Below, piece by piece: positions 45,791 through 57,740 of a DNA stretch of 64,000 nucleotides; positions within the stretch are counted from its first letter, which is position 1; every line of letters starts with the position of its first letter. The notes under the pieces are model-generated. The model was not told where the DNA came from and did no database searches. It worked only from the letters and a program-made list of their open reading frames with translations. Position numbers and translations under genes: made by a program. This DNA comes from Trichobilharzia szidati (Eukaryota > Platyhelminthes > Trematoda > Strigeidida > Schistosomatidae). The stretch is from contig OX235279.1 in the NCBI GenBank assembly GCA_944472155.2, positions 118,412,110-118,476,109 on the forward strand. Reading direction: 5' to 3'.

Positions 45791-46109
45791 TTCTACATGT
45801 TTTCTTTCTTCTAACTAAAGGTTTTTGACAGATTGTCAGGGTATTTGATTTATTTCAAGAGATCTGCTGATAGACAACTAGATAACCAAGAATTACTGAA
45901 GAGCTGTTTCATTTCAATTTGTTACTGTCCATCAGTTGTACACACTGATAATTTTTATCCAACGACTGAATTTTGGTAACTTTCTTTTCACGTAATCGCC
46001 TAAAGGTCCTGAATTTAATACATGGTAATATTCATGAATGCGAACTGGGGGGGGGGGTGCGGAGAAGGTCTGAAATTTAAGTGCAACAGCTATTGAATGA
46101 ATGGTCTTT

Positions 46110-46450
46110 GGTTTTTATTAGCTATATCGATTGAGGTGACTAGAGGAAATGTTGCGCATGTTGAGCCTCCGGCTTTCTTGATGAGCAACGTTAACTGATA
46201 TAGGATTTGTTAAGTTGGGAAAGTGTGTTAGGGTTGAGCAAACCAAAGTCTGGAATTAATCCATGAAGTCTTTGACAGTTGGTTTCAGCCGACCAAACTG
46301 CCTGATTAGGGTCATCGGGATGCTGCGAACCAATTCCTGAAGACAATTGGTGCGGCATGGATCAAAATCATTGTCACTGGAGCAGGTGCAATCACTGTTT
46401 GTTTTATCTTTCCGTGTTACTGTTCTCTCCGCTATATTTTTGCACATCAA
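46110..46450 (+). repeat. RTE-a 3' fragment, diverged
   Basis: Blocks CGATTGAGGTGACTAGAGGA, GCAACGTTAACTGATATAGG and GACAATTGGTGCGGCATGG follow RTE-a order (compare 43838-44080). A G10 homopolymer lies just upstream at about 46047. Confidence 0.6.
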
Positions 46451-49400
46451 AGTTCCCTACTTTTGTTTGGCAACTTTGAACTAATGCACTTCTGTGCGAG
46501 AGGTTCTTTGGAACTTAGTTCCAGTCAATTTTATTTGCCTACTGTTTCGATGAATTTGCGACTAGCTATTTAGTATAATTTATTATTTTATATTCAATAG
46601 TATGCAATACAAATGAATCCTAAAAGTCGACTACCATTTTCAGCAAAGGTAGGCAAATATAAAGCGTTTAACTTTCACATTACTTTTTTTCTAACTTCAG
46701 CGACTTAAAAAAAATACACTTTATTCACTTGTTTGCAGATGTCCGGAAACGTCAATCAACCTGGTCACAGCCATTCGACATCGCTGAAATAATTACCACA
46801 AACAATTGTGTACAGACATTTGCTTGTTATTATTTTTCATTAAATATATTTAACATCCTGCTTACCATCCTTTTCTTATTCTATATGAGTGAAACTAAAT
46901 TTGTCATCATGACGAGATGGAGGCCTGACTGATCAATGAGACCTGACAAAGTAATTGCTGGCATAATTTAACGTAAGCGATTGCTACAGCTCAACCTATG
47001 GAATTATTCGTCTCGTGTACACTTCGTCTTACACTATACGTTGACACCCGTAATCATATAGATTGACATCATGCTTTAAGTGAAATAATAGCAATGCATT
47101 ACTTTTGAATACAGTTAACCTTATGCGAAATCGAACTCCACTGCAGTGCCTAAGTTCTATTCTTATTTTTCAAATACTGAAGTTAGGTATTTTTGTCATT
47201 GGTCCCTACAGATTTACCTATGACTAGGAGACGTAATCGCGTAACTTTAGGCTTGACTAAAGTGATTATAATTCACCACTTATATCGATCGATAGTGTTG
47301 GTACAGAATTACACTTACGTATAGTAACGAGTTCATATCCTAGAGAGTATCGGTCTGGTATGCCGTACTCCCACGGCAAGTATATCAAGTAGAACACAAG
47401 AATATTAGATAGAAAATTGTATTTCGCTGCAACACAAACAAGTTTATTAACATGTATGGGATGTGCACAGTCAGAGATGAAAGTCTTCGTTTGGGAAGTA
47501 TCTCCCATTATTCGACGGAGACTTCCCAATGTCCACCTATAAATTCTTCCGCAATTCAAGTATACAGAACTGTATGCCCACATCCGAAGTTATCTGGTAT
47601 CACGAACTGGAAAAAAAGAATATCTGCAAGGTTATAAGTGAATGAGCGAACTTACCTTCACTTGCTGTCGTATGTAGAATCAATTCCTACAACTGATTAT
47701 GCAAAATGTATCTGGTCATAAGTCGTAAAACACTCGCCAGGGTTTTTCGGATGTCTTTGTCCGAATGCGACTACATCTGCTTCCACTGAATTCAACTAAC
47801 TGACAGACCTCATTACAACTCGACATTCCTAAAAGTTATACAGATTAAATTCACTTACACAAATTCAGTCATCATTGTTTACACTTCTTTTGAAATGTGG
47901 AACACATAATTGGTGCAGAAAATATCGTGAATATTACGCATACATAATATTATTACCTGCCAGTAATTGTGCCATCGAATCATACTACAAGAATACATTT
48001 GATAATACTTTGTTAATGGTCTGAGGGACAAAAATATTAGAGCGAAACATACAGGCTAGATGAAAGTTCCACAAAGTTGTCTGACTACTATTTAATGTCT
48101 CATTTGCCAATTTTTTTTTCTCTGCATGTGAACGTAGCTACATACTCGTATGTGAAAAAGGTTGTCACTATTAGCAATATATAAGGTCCTCGCCTTCTGA
48201 CAGTCTTCTAATGCGTCCGCAGCCTCTTACATATGTGCTGCTCGCACTAATTACCTGCGATGAAATTCTAGAAAGAGCGAAGCACATTATTGCCGCAACT
48301 TGTCACAGTTAATTTGCAAAAAACACAGGATACCAGACTATGTGAGTGAGAAATATCGAAATAGAAAATACTGTACGTATAACCACAACTCAAGAAATGC
48401 GTTGGGACCCACAGGATCGTAGTCACTGATAACTACCATAATGGCTTACCAGTTTCAAGGGGGTTCCTAACGAAAACAAGCAGTAAAACAACGTTAGAAT
48501 AGTCAAATGTTACATTTATAGTCATCACAGTTGCTTGTCAACCACGCATAACACAACCGCACACGACAGGAAAAGCGATATAGGCAGATTTTGATTGGCT
48601 GTTGGCTAGCTGGCTTCTTATTGGTCTAAAATATAAGTTAAAATGGCAGTCTCTTTATTTTGACACGGAAATTTACAGTCACTTTAATTTCAGGCTTAAC
48701 TTACCATAATATAACGGCGTGTTAATTTTTTTGGTGTGAGTGTAGTGTGATAGTCACACGCTATTTGGATGCATTTGTAGTATTTAAAGTACATTGAGAT
48801 GTATGAGAATGTCTAGCAAGTGAATATAAATTAACAATAATTTTGATGCATTTATTTTAAGCCCAAAATAGGATGTATGCATTTTTGCTTACTAGGCGAA
48901 TATAATTCAACTACAATTTCTAAACATATAATGTGTCTTTAATTAGAACATATAGATAAATGTACGTATTAACTGATCCACTTTTTTAAGTTGTTAGTTT
49001 AGTGACCTGTGGGATTTGTGCATATTAGGTCAGCATAAATCAATTAAATGTGCTAGGTCACAACAGTGGTTTATGAGCACTGAAATATATACTATTATTC
49101 ATCTACTTCAAATTATAATGTTGCGTTCGTTAGTCATTGTTAAAACCATTACATGACGTTACAAGATACTCCTGCAGCCTGTACTACATGAAATGTGTCA
49201 TCTATATTTTCTGATGTAATGGCTATAATACAAAGAATAATGCTTAGTTGTGTATTTTGTACGTGGGTGCAACTTAAGCAAGCTTTTGATACATTTATGA
49301 AGATAACAACTAAATTGTTCATTATTTCTTTGAAAGGAATCCAACACATCCTAACGGCTTGATTCAGGTAAAAAAGACCCATCTGGCCCTATGGAATATA

Positions 49401-49568
49401 AGTTTGTGAGCTTTGAATGCACTTTTGGAGGTATAGTTTAGTAAGCTTGGGACGCTTAAAATACCAACCTTGCAACAATTCTCAGCAAAGTCTAACCAAC
49501 GCGTCAATAATGCCTTTTTACGGTAAATGAATATTTTATCTACTTGAAGTGAACCCAGTATGTACTGA
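46451..49568. other. Unassigned 3.1 kb
   Basis: No exon or named repeat could be supported. ORFs at 46729-46932, 47266-47583 (-) and 49149-49382 (-) lack recognisable motifs. The 105-codon - strand frame at 47266-47583 follows a pyrimidine-rich CCAG-type acceptor and ends near a GTAAGT, so it could be an exon, but I cannot name it. Confidence 0.35.
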
Positions 49569-50114
49569 AATAACCCTGGTCCTTCTAAAAAGCTACTATA
49601 TTTGGGTCTCGCCTACTCAGGAACATTCTGCCTCACCCTGTACTATAATTATAGGAAATTTTCCCTGTCAGTATACTTACTTTCGAGTACTAAATACAGC
49701 CGACTGTTTCTGGATGCTGTTCGGACAGATTGGAGTAATTTCTTACTGCAATATAAGAACTGTTTCGGAGATGAACATATTGTTTACAATATTCATTCTC
49801 TGAAACGTACAGTGGATGACGTCGAGCTGCATGGGCTATTAGAGGGATTCAGTGCATTTCCCTTTGAATTCTATATGCGCATGATCAGACAGTTCGTGCA
49901 CTGTGGATATGTTGTGGCTAAGCAGGCAGCTCAGCGTTATGTTGAGCACGTGCACTTAATGAAAAGTACAGGTGTCAAGCATGTACCTAAAGAAGCTAGT
50001 ACTAAAGGCGTTAAGTTTAGCAAAGGAAAGTTAACTTATCTGAACGTCATATTTACTTCTTATTCTCCGGACAATGTAATCTTAGCCTCAGGTAAACCGG
50101 GGGAATATAGTTGA
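49569..50114 (+). pseudogene. DNA transposase C-terminal fragment (CMC/EnSpm-like)
   Basis: The open frame runs from about 49569 (after TGA) through KKLLYLGLAYSGTFCLTLYY to a stop at 50112. The core FGDEHIVYNIHSLKRTVDDV followed by LEGFSAFPFEFYMRMIRQFV closely follows a domain found after the catalytic part of CMC/EnSpm-type transposases. There the pattern is YNVH.L.HL.DDV, then L..FSAFPFE.Y...L...VR (DUF4218-like). The catalytic region itself is not visible upstream. No terminal inverted repeats were identified. It could alternatively be a domesticated relic. Family-level placement is moderately certain. Confidence 0.62.
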
Positions 50115-50757
50115 AATGGAAAGTGAAGATAGGATACGCTTTCGCCCCTAATGTGATTTTAATGATGATTTTAATACACCATTTAAATCAAGGAATTTAG
50201 GGATATTCAGATGTTCGAAATTCAGTCACGAGATGTAAGGTTCATTAATGAAGTACTTATTTCTGTAGCGACCAGCTGATGACATCGAGAGGTTGGTGAC
50301 ATAATGGATTAGGCCACGAAATCGTACATTCATAATTTGAAAGATCGTGTCCAAAGGCGTAACCTGAAGAAAGGAATTAAGGTAATACTGTTAAACGTCC
50401 GCTTCGTTTTATAGGTTAACGTTAAGACAACATCTAGTAATCACAACACTGTTTTTATTTCTAGGCAAATGGAAAAGATAGCAGGGGATATAACAGTGGC
50501 AGTTATGTAAGCAAACTTTTCTAAATGTAAACGCTGAGAATGTGATGAGCACAATGTTTCATCAACTGATATTTTATTTTGCTTATTTACAGGGTGCTAC
50601 CAGTGGACCTAACTTGACGGATTAGCAGTGACATTGTACTACAGTTTCCAAATATAATTTCCAAATTTAAGCTCAAAAAAATTGCCACTATGTGCTAAAT
50701 TAAGTCTTTTTCTTCTGAAGTTAAGCTAGTCCGTACTGAAGATGAGCTCAAAGGGTT

Positions 50758-51115
50758 TAAATAAAGCTGACAAGCAAAACCAGTAGGTTCTCATCTACTC
50801 CTGAAAATGTCTACAAAAAGAACATGGTGTTGAATTAGTGTCAGTCATGCTGAAAACCAAAACTGAGTTCTAGACTGTGACATTAAAGAGTCTATTTAAG
50901 AAAAGATCCAGAATTTACTGACTGTAGAACGTTGGAATTAGTGAGATTTAATTCAGCATTATGGTAAGCTTGGGAGGAGCAGAACCTGGACTAGAAGGGC
51001 TGCAATAAGGCTGATAAGCTACTTCTGATAATGCGTAGAATAAGAACAAGGTGCTGAATTGGTGCCAGTCATGATGATAAACCAGCGCACAGTTCTACCT
51101 TAAGCAAATAATCCG
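50758..51115 (+). repeat. Direct repeat pair, offset about 235 bp
   Basis: AAGAACATGGTGTTGAATTA (50819) and AAGAACAAGGTGCTGAATTG (51046) are followed by matching GTGTCAGTCATG/GTGCCAGTCATG blocks, and are preceded by GCTGACAAGC/GCTGATAAGC. The function is unknown. Confidence 0.6.
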
Positions 51116-51436
51116 TAACTGTTATGCCACTGTTTGATCCAACAATGGCAGAACAGTTAAGAGGTTTAATTACTGAGAAAAGTTACTTTATTAGCATAGT
51201 ATACGTGAATTGGCACAATGATTGCAGACTTACCATAATCCTTAACTACCAACAAAAAAACTGGGAACTGCAAGCTAAAAATAAACGTCATAGTAGCATC
51301 CAGTGACAAAAAACTGACCTTCATACTCCAAAACAAGCAAAACGTTCAAAAAAACCATTAAAATTCAATGGAAAACGAATTCACGAAAACATATAAACAG
51401 TAGACGCAGAAACCCATCATGACCTTGAAACTGACT

Positions 51437-51560
51437 ATATGAGGGAACTGACTTCAAGGTTATTTTTTCCAAGTATCTGTTAGCCATGAAACGCATACTT
51501 GGGTTTTTTAGTTAATCCGAAGTCAATATCTCGCTCTTTCTTGATTTAATTTGTTATTCT
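51437..51560 (+). repeat. CR1-a 3' UTR fragment
   Basis: CGCATACTTGGGTTTTTTAG, AATCCGAAGTCAATATCTCG and TCTTGATTTAATTTG match, in opposite orientation, 57095-57190. Both correspond to the CR1-a 3' UTR region near 3710-3830. It directly precedes the CR1-b element. Confidence 0.62.
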
Positions 51561-51747
51561 ATATTTTTTGTTGTTGTTTACTACCACAAACTTGAACTAA
51601 CTGTTAGTATGTAACACTATAAAACTCAATGACTCTAAATTATTATTAGTCCCAACACTAAGTTCCCTACCAGCAGACAGCTTCACGTCAACTACCCCAC
51701 AACACGCTGAGGTTGTAAGACTCACTGTCAGCTGCCTGTATAGCAAT

Positions 51748-52500
51748 GTGAGGGGGCTGAGAGTAAAAATAGGTGAACTCCGAAATCTCCAAGCACACCT
51801 ACAACTGAAAATAATCATTCTCACCGAAACATGGCTAACCCCCATTATCGCCGATAATGAAATCAGTATAGGTGATATAGTTTTGGTCAGGAGAGACAGG
51901 GATAATAAGGAAGGAGGGGGAGTTGCCATATACTTTGATAGGCAACTTAAATGTGTTCGCGCAACGGACCCACCACTTATTGAACTCCCAGACTCCATAT
52001 GGTGTCATTTCACCGTAGGCCACACCAAGCATTTACTTGGTGGCATCTACCGATCTCCCACCTGTGAGGCAGAGCACAATCAGCTACTGCTCAGCACTAT
52101 CACAGGGATATGAGACTTGGGCTATGACCAAATCACCATTGCTGGAGATTTCAATGCCCCATCACTGAACCTTGGCTCGGGGTATGCTAAGGGAAAATTC
52201 GGCCGAAATCTACTGCAAGCTATTCGGAACACGGGACTGACTGAGAACGTTGGAGACGACACTAGGTGGGGCCCTAGTGGAAAGTCATCAAAACTAGACT
52301 ACATTCTAACTAGTGACCAACTGCTCGTCGAAAAGGTCCAGGTCATGACTCCTCTAGGAAGTAGTGACCATGCAGTCATAGGTTTCGACCTCGTTCTCCG
52401 TGAGCACTTGCAGTGGGACGCTACGCAACCATGTCTGTGTTACAGCAAGGCTGACTACGCTGAAATGCGGAGGCTCCTGTCCGATGCAGACTGGCTCTAG
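51748..52500 (+). pseudogene. CR1-b APE endonuclease with internal stop
   Basis: TETWLTPIIADNE supplies the catalytic Glu. GGGVAIYFDR and GGIYRSPTC follow. After a TGA at 52111-52113 the same frame continues with GDFNAPSLN (Asp at 52147) and ends in SSDHAVIGF (52363-52371), the catalytic Asp-His pair. The frame is lost after SDADWL at 52500. Confidence 0.83.
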
Positions 52501-52517
52501 CATGGGATGAGCTGTCT

Positions 52518-54518
52518 GTGGATGAACACTGGGAAGCGGTAAAAAAGATTATTCATACAGCGATCTCGGATATCGTCCCTTTAGTCACAGCACACCCAAA
52601 AAGAAAATCATCATGGTTAAAGAGAGGCACGCAGCGTATTCTGCAAGCAAAGAGGAAGGCTTGGTTTACGTGGCGCGTATCTAGAAGCCAGATCGACCAT
52701 GATGCATACCTGGAACTCAGGAACCGGTGCAATGCAAGAGTCAGGAGGGACAGAAGGTCATTCCAGGCTAACCTTGCTTAAAAACTCCTGGCAAACCCGA
52801 AGAATTTGTACCGATTCATGTCGGAAAGGAAACCAACCAACCAAGGGGCTTGCGCCTTAGTAGGCCAAAACGGTCAATATCTCACTAGTCTGGAGATGGC
52901 TGAAACATTCAGTTTAGCCTCCACCAAACAGCTAAACAGCAATGTGGGTATTACCGTTACGAACCAAAATGGTGGCATGACTATTTCACAGGAGGAAGAC
53001 CAAATAGCCACCCCTCAAATAAACCCTGCAATAGTACTGAGAAAGCTGCAGCGACTCATACCTGGGAAGTCCCCAGGTTGTGATGACATCAGGCCATCTG
53101 TTCTGAAACAGTGCGCCGAAGCTCTCTGTAGGCCTTTATGCGACTTGTTCCAACACTCCATGGAATCGGGGAAACTGCCAAAGGAATGGAAAAGAAGCAT
53201 CCTTTCTCCGATCTTCAAGGGTGGGGATAGGCAAAATCCCACCAGTTATATACCAGTAGCTCTACTCCCAGTGGTATCGAAAGTACTGGAAAGTATTATT
53301 GATGATCACATCAGGGAATATCTGGATAGGTCTAAAATACTCCATGAAGCCCAACACGGTTTCAGGAAAGGAAGATCCTGCGTCACTAACTTATTATCAG
53401 CTTGGGACGATTGGACATCATGCTGGGATATGAATGTTCCTGTCCATGTGATCTTTCTAGACTTTGAGAAGGCATTTGACACTGTTCACTATGACCTTCT
53501 CCTACACAAAATAAGCCAGGTAGGTCTAGGTAAACCACTTCTGTCATGGTTGAAGGACTACCTAACTGAAAGGCATTTGTGCACCAAGGTCAATCGAGTC
53601 CGATCATCTTGGCACAGCTCGTCATCAGGAGTGTCGCAGGGTTCTATCCTGGGACCACTGATGTTCTTGATTTTTATCAATGATTTACCATGCTGTCTAA
53701 ACTGCCCGACTCTTCTATACGCTGATGACGTAAAGATATGGAGGGCGGTAAAGTGTCCGGAGGACTCAGATAGGCTGCAGGCAGATCTAAGGCTTCTGGA
53801 AGACTGGGCGGTAACCAGTGGAATGACTTTCAACCTGAAAAAGTGCAAAGTAGTGAAGTTACGCACCTGTAGACTGCAGCATGCAAGTTACACCCTGTGC
53901 AATGAAAGCTTGTCCTGCTCAACGTCGGAACGTGACTTAGGTCTAGTTCTAACGGAGAAAATGGACACAAGCGTGAATTACACGGGGGATGTAGCGAGGG
54001 CATATGCGGTCATACACTTTACACATAGACAATTAGGTGCACTCACTCCTGAGCTCTTTCTAAGGTTGTATAAAACATACGTCAGACCGCATCTTGAAGT
54101 GCATAATATCATTGCACCCCCACTGCTTAAAAGAGACGCCAACCTCTTGGAAAGAGCCCAACGACGGGCAACAAAAGGAGTGGTTGGTCTCCGAAATAAA
54201 CCATATGACGAAAGGCTGAAGAAATTAGGCCTATTCACGCTCAGTTACCGTCGCCTGAGGGGGGATTTAATTACTGCCTACAAAATAACAAATGATCAGA
54301 ATCACCCGAACAAAGGTGTTCTGCCATTGAGTAGGTATAGGCTCCCTCGTGGAAATCCCAGAAGGATAGCTCATCAGAGGGCAAGGACCCGGGTTTGCCG
54401 TCCCTGGAATTCCTTACCGGCAGATGTAGCTATGGCACCATCTGTGGACGCCTTTAAGCGAAGGCTGGACAACCTTGCAGCGACACAAGGACTGTATGCA
54501 AATGGCCTATCCCCTTAA
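52518..54518 (+). CDS. CR1-b reverse transcriptase region (one internal stop at 52779)
   Basis: The linker (52518-52781) and a 570-codon RT piece (52806-54518) share one frame, separated only by a TAA. RT blocks: KSPGCDDIRPSVLK, ILSPIFKGGDRQNP, AQHGFRKGRSCVTNLL, FLDFEKAFDTVHYDLL, SSSGVSQGSILGPLMFL and LLYADDVKIW (YADD at residues 305-308 of the RT piece, 53718-53729). The C-terminus has RLPRGNPRR…CRPWNSLPADV, typical of CR1/Jockey ends. As it stands only the fragment after 52806 could be translated without readthrough. Confidence 0.84.
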
Positions 54519-54860
54519 AATCGCATATACCATTCAAAGGTAGACAATTAAACTGGTCGTTTTACTTCTTCACATTCCCTTCAGTCTTACTCTCCTGACA
54601 GCTTTAACTACACTTATTATTATTATCATTATTACTGGTATATATATACCGGTTGACTGACTGTTGTTACGTTTTCTTATTTTTTCTCTGTCTGTTAGTC
54701 TGAATACCTTTACTAATTATATCTATTATTATTATTATTACTATTATTATTATTATCTCTTTTCCATTGACGACGATACCGAAAGACTAACTGGTGAAAG
54801 GATCAACTCCATTCACAGTAGTAACAGTCTTGACACACTTCATACTACAGACGCCATATA

Positions 54861-55959
54861 ATTAATCCCAGCACTACTCCTGTTGGAGTCAACCAAAGCT
54901 ACGACAGTCGAGTGGCGTGACGAGCTACACAGAGGTTTACCAAAGATCAGGAACCTCTACCTCACAATCAAGAGGCGAGCGCAAAGAAATCAAATTGGTT
55001 TATACTAGCTCGTAAAAACGATATTGGATTGGAAAACAAAAAAGGGGAATAAACCTCGCGTTTATCGCATACTGTTTGCTCAAATTATTATTATTTGCTG
55101 GCTGCCTCTGCATCTCTCTTTCTGTTTCCTTCTTTCTTCTCTTCTCGAAGGTATCGCATTGATGCACGGCAAATGAACAGTAATGCTGCTCTCTGCGTTT
55201 GTATTACTTGAGCGTTATTCAGAACGTTGTTAGCACATACGATGAACAACGGAACGAATTCCATTCTGAAATCTGTTTATCATCGCAAAGTTGGTCTGTT
55301 GTATCTGTAAATACCAAAATAATGCTGTACTAACGCGCTACTGTGGAGTTGTATAAATTTTTGAACCCTTAATAATTGATCAAATGATAATGATCGTAAG
55401 CTCTGCATCCTGTGTGTCTTACTCTAGCACCTGTTTATCACCTCTCTCCTTACTGTAACACTTAAAAGCAACAGGCGCCACCAGTGAAGGAAGAAGACGA
55501 AAATGCGAAAGGAAGGTCTTTATTTTCCAGCACGCAGGGTTCGAATTACCCGGATACAAGCTAATTGTTGTTCTTTATAACAAGGTTTGACATACGGTCT
55601 TCTTCTTGCTCTAGAACGGCCACGCCCCACGTTCCTTTCTGAAAAAGAGAAAATAGAAAACCCACTTAGTGGCATCATGCTAGTTTTTATAGCATTACAT
55701 TGCCTTCCATTAACGCAACGTTTCGTAATTCCCGCGTGAATTTGACTGACTATAAGTATATTATATATTATAATTTAGACTTAAAGCAATCTATTGTGAT
55801 GTATTCTAACAAAGTCTCCAGAGGTTTTTCCATCTTTCCAATCTGAAATGGCGAAATCAGATCTTCCAGGTAATCCCAATGCAGTATTGACTGCAAAGCG
55901 GAATTCAGAAGGTAAGTGGAGCATTTGTTTGTAAGAACGTATGGAAAATTTTCATTTGA
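54861..55959. other. No gene recognised
   Basis: 54861-55090 may be further CR1-b 3' UTR, since it ends in an ATTATTATT run at 55085. I see nothing identifiable in 55100-55959; 55530-55570 contains a GGTTCGAATTACC motif resembling a lone B box. Confidence 0.4.
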
Positions 55960-56340
55960 AATGACAATCAGTGGTGTCCATCAGGGTTGCCTATTCCCTG
56001 CTTTTGTGTAATTTCATTATAGATGTGCCATTGGAATTCATCGTAACTTACGCTAGTGACTTAGGCATCGACTGGTCGCCAGGGAATAGTCTTATCTATT
56101 TTGAGTTTGCGGATGATGCTGTCCTAGGTGAAAACGCTGACGAACTTCAATTTTTTGAACACCTTGAGTTGAAATCTTGTGATGATTAGCACGCGAATCG
56201 CTCCTGTCAAATATGAGATAATGCGGCATTGCAGGATTGCACAGACTCAGCTTAAAGTTAGGGAAGCAGTGTTGGAGCACGTTGACTACTTCACTTACTT
56301 TGGAAGTCTCACAATCATTAATGAACTGATCTCTGACTAA
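55960..56340 (+). pseudogene. RTE-a-related RT fragment, diverged
   Basis: It contains a diverged SGVHQGCLFPAFV block with a frame break, then NFIIDVPLEF, YFEFADDAVLGENADELQ (FADD active site at about 56110) and a decaying C-terminal part. It parallels RTE-a 43130-43480 but is much older. Confidence 0.7.
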
Positions 56341-56832
56341 ATAATAACAAGAATAATAATAATTCATATTTCCCACAAACGGGTAATTTTACAAGAAATG
56401 CATGCCATTTTTACAGGCACGATCAGTGATGTTATAAATTACAATCCTGAAGTTCCATAAATTAGTACTTTTATTCAAAAGTTTAAATCGTTCAATTGTT
56501 GTACAAGCATTCAGAACGGATTCTTATAAATGTTAAATTGTAAACTAAGGTCACCATCAAATTTGAGCGACAACCCAAACTTAGTTCCGTTTCCTGGTGA
56601 TCGTTATGGTGCATCAGTGAACAGCGTATATCTGGGTGAGTGCTATGCCGCCACGTGATTGAGCGCTATTTCAGGAAGAGGAGAAAATTCTACGCAGCTG
56701 CAAAATGGTATGAAGTGCGATTATGAATAACACATTATTGGAAGTATATCTACAAGCTAAGTGCAAGGAGAAGAAGCTAAATAGTACCTAAAAAGATAGT
56801 TTACATTTGTAATGTTTAATAATAGTATATTC

Positions 56833-57240
56833 TCATTTTTGTACAGGAGGGACGCCAGTTTACAGGCATCATCAATTCGATAAATTAAACATACGATTAG
56901 TAAGTATAGTTAGTAATGATAATGTAATAAGGTACATATTTATTCCTAAAAATGTAGGACACACAAGTTGTATAGGCATGGATAAGTATTATTTAAGTTA
57001 CATATTTAGATTACATGAATCACGGTTAAATAACATGGTTGCTGTCATTTTGTCTTTAGTTTGTGGGAAAAATCTGATAACTAGTGACTCAATCGAACGC
57101 ATCAAGAAATAGAGAGATACTGACTTCGCATTAACAAAAAACCCAAGTATGCGTTGGATGGATTACAGATACTTGGGAAAATAAATGAAGCTTGAAGTCA
57201 ATTCCCTCATATAACAATAAAATGAGACTTACAATAATAT
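56833..57240 (-). repeat. CR1-a 3' UTR copy, antisense, interrupted by the BEL element
   Basis: On the - strand it reads the CR1-a 3' end (GATGATGCCTGTAAACTGGC and the region near 3710-3830). It is cut at 57240 by the BEL 5' LTR. It ends at about 56833 with ATTCTCA, the position just before the CR1 tail. Confidence 0.7.
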
Positions 57241-57586
57241 TGTCAAAGTAGTTGAATAACGAACGATCAATTCATGGTTGTTTGCTCAAACCCCACTCCA
57301 TATTTTGGCGGGTGTCATCGATACTGCAGTCATCGTTCTATCGTTCGTTGTTTGTTAGAAGACAGAGAAAAGCTATCAGAAGTATTATTGTGATTAATTG
57401 TTATAACATTTATCTTTAGACTTTGTGTACAATAACCTTGTGGTTGGTTCTGTATTGGCGCAAGAATATAGGATTCTTGAATCACCAATTTGTGTTCTGG
57501 TTTTTCGCGTTGGTTATTGACAATAATTTCTGAAAGTCTTCTAAGAACAGCGTTAAGTCCAGGGTATTTAGAGCTGAACATTGACA
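57241..57586 (+). repeat. BEL 5' LTR
   Basis: It begins TGTCAAAGTAGTTGAATAAC and ends GCTGAACATTGACA. It is followed immediately by the leader. No unambiguous tRNA primer-binding site is evident after it. Confidence 0.9.
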
Positions 57587-57740
57587 GTTTCTGATAGTTT
57601 TTGGATTTATTCGCTGTGATTGCTGACAATTCGTCCTTCCTCGTGTCCGCAAGTTTTCTTTGGACGAGTGTTATTTGGAACTTTTCTGGATCATTTGGTA
57701 ACGTTCAATATTGCCTGGGTCGAAGAAATGACGAAGCGTT

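Larger units (their letters stand above)
51600..54860 (+). mobile_element. CR1-b LINE, near full length but broken
   Basis: The order is leader, APE endonuclease (51748-52500), linker (52518-52781), RT (52806-54518), a 3' UTR and an ATT-rich tail (54725-54755). Breaks: an in-frame TGA at 52111, a frameshift near 52498, and an in-frame TAA at 52779. It is distinct from CR1-a at the sequence level. All conserved catalytic residues still read correctly, so decay is recent. Confidence 0.86.

Noticed and set aside
46040..46060. G10 homopolymer
   Set aside because: It is probably a simple slippage tract; nothing around it suggests a regulatory G-quadruplex beyond the run itself.
47266..47583. A 105-codon - strand ORF as a gene
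   Set aside because: Possible splice signals flank it, but there is no family match and no partner exon.
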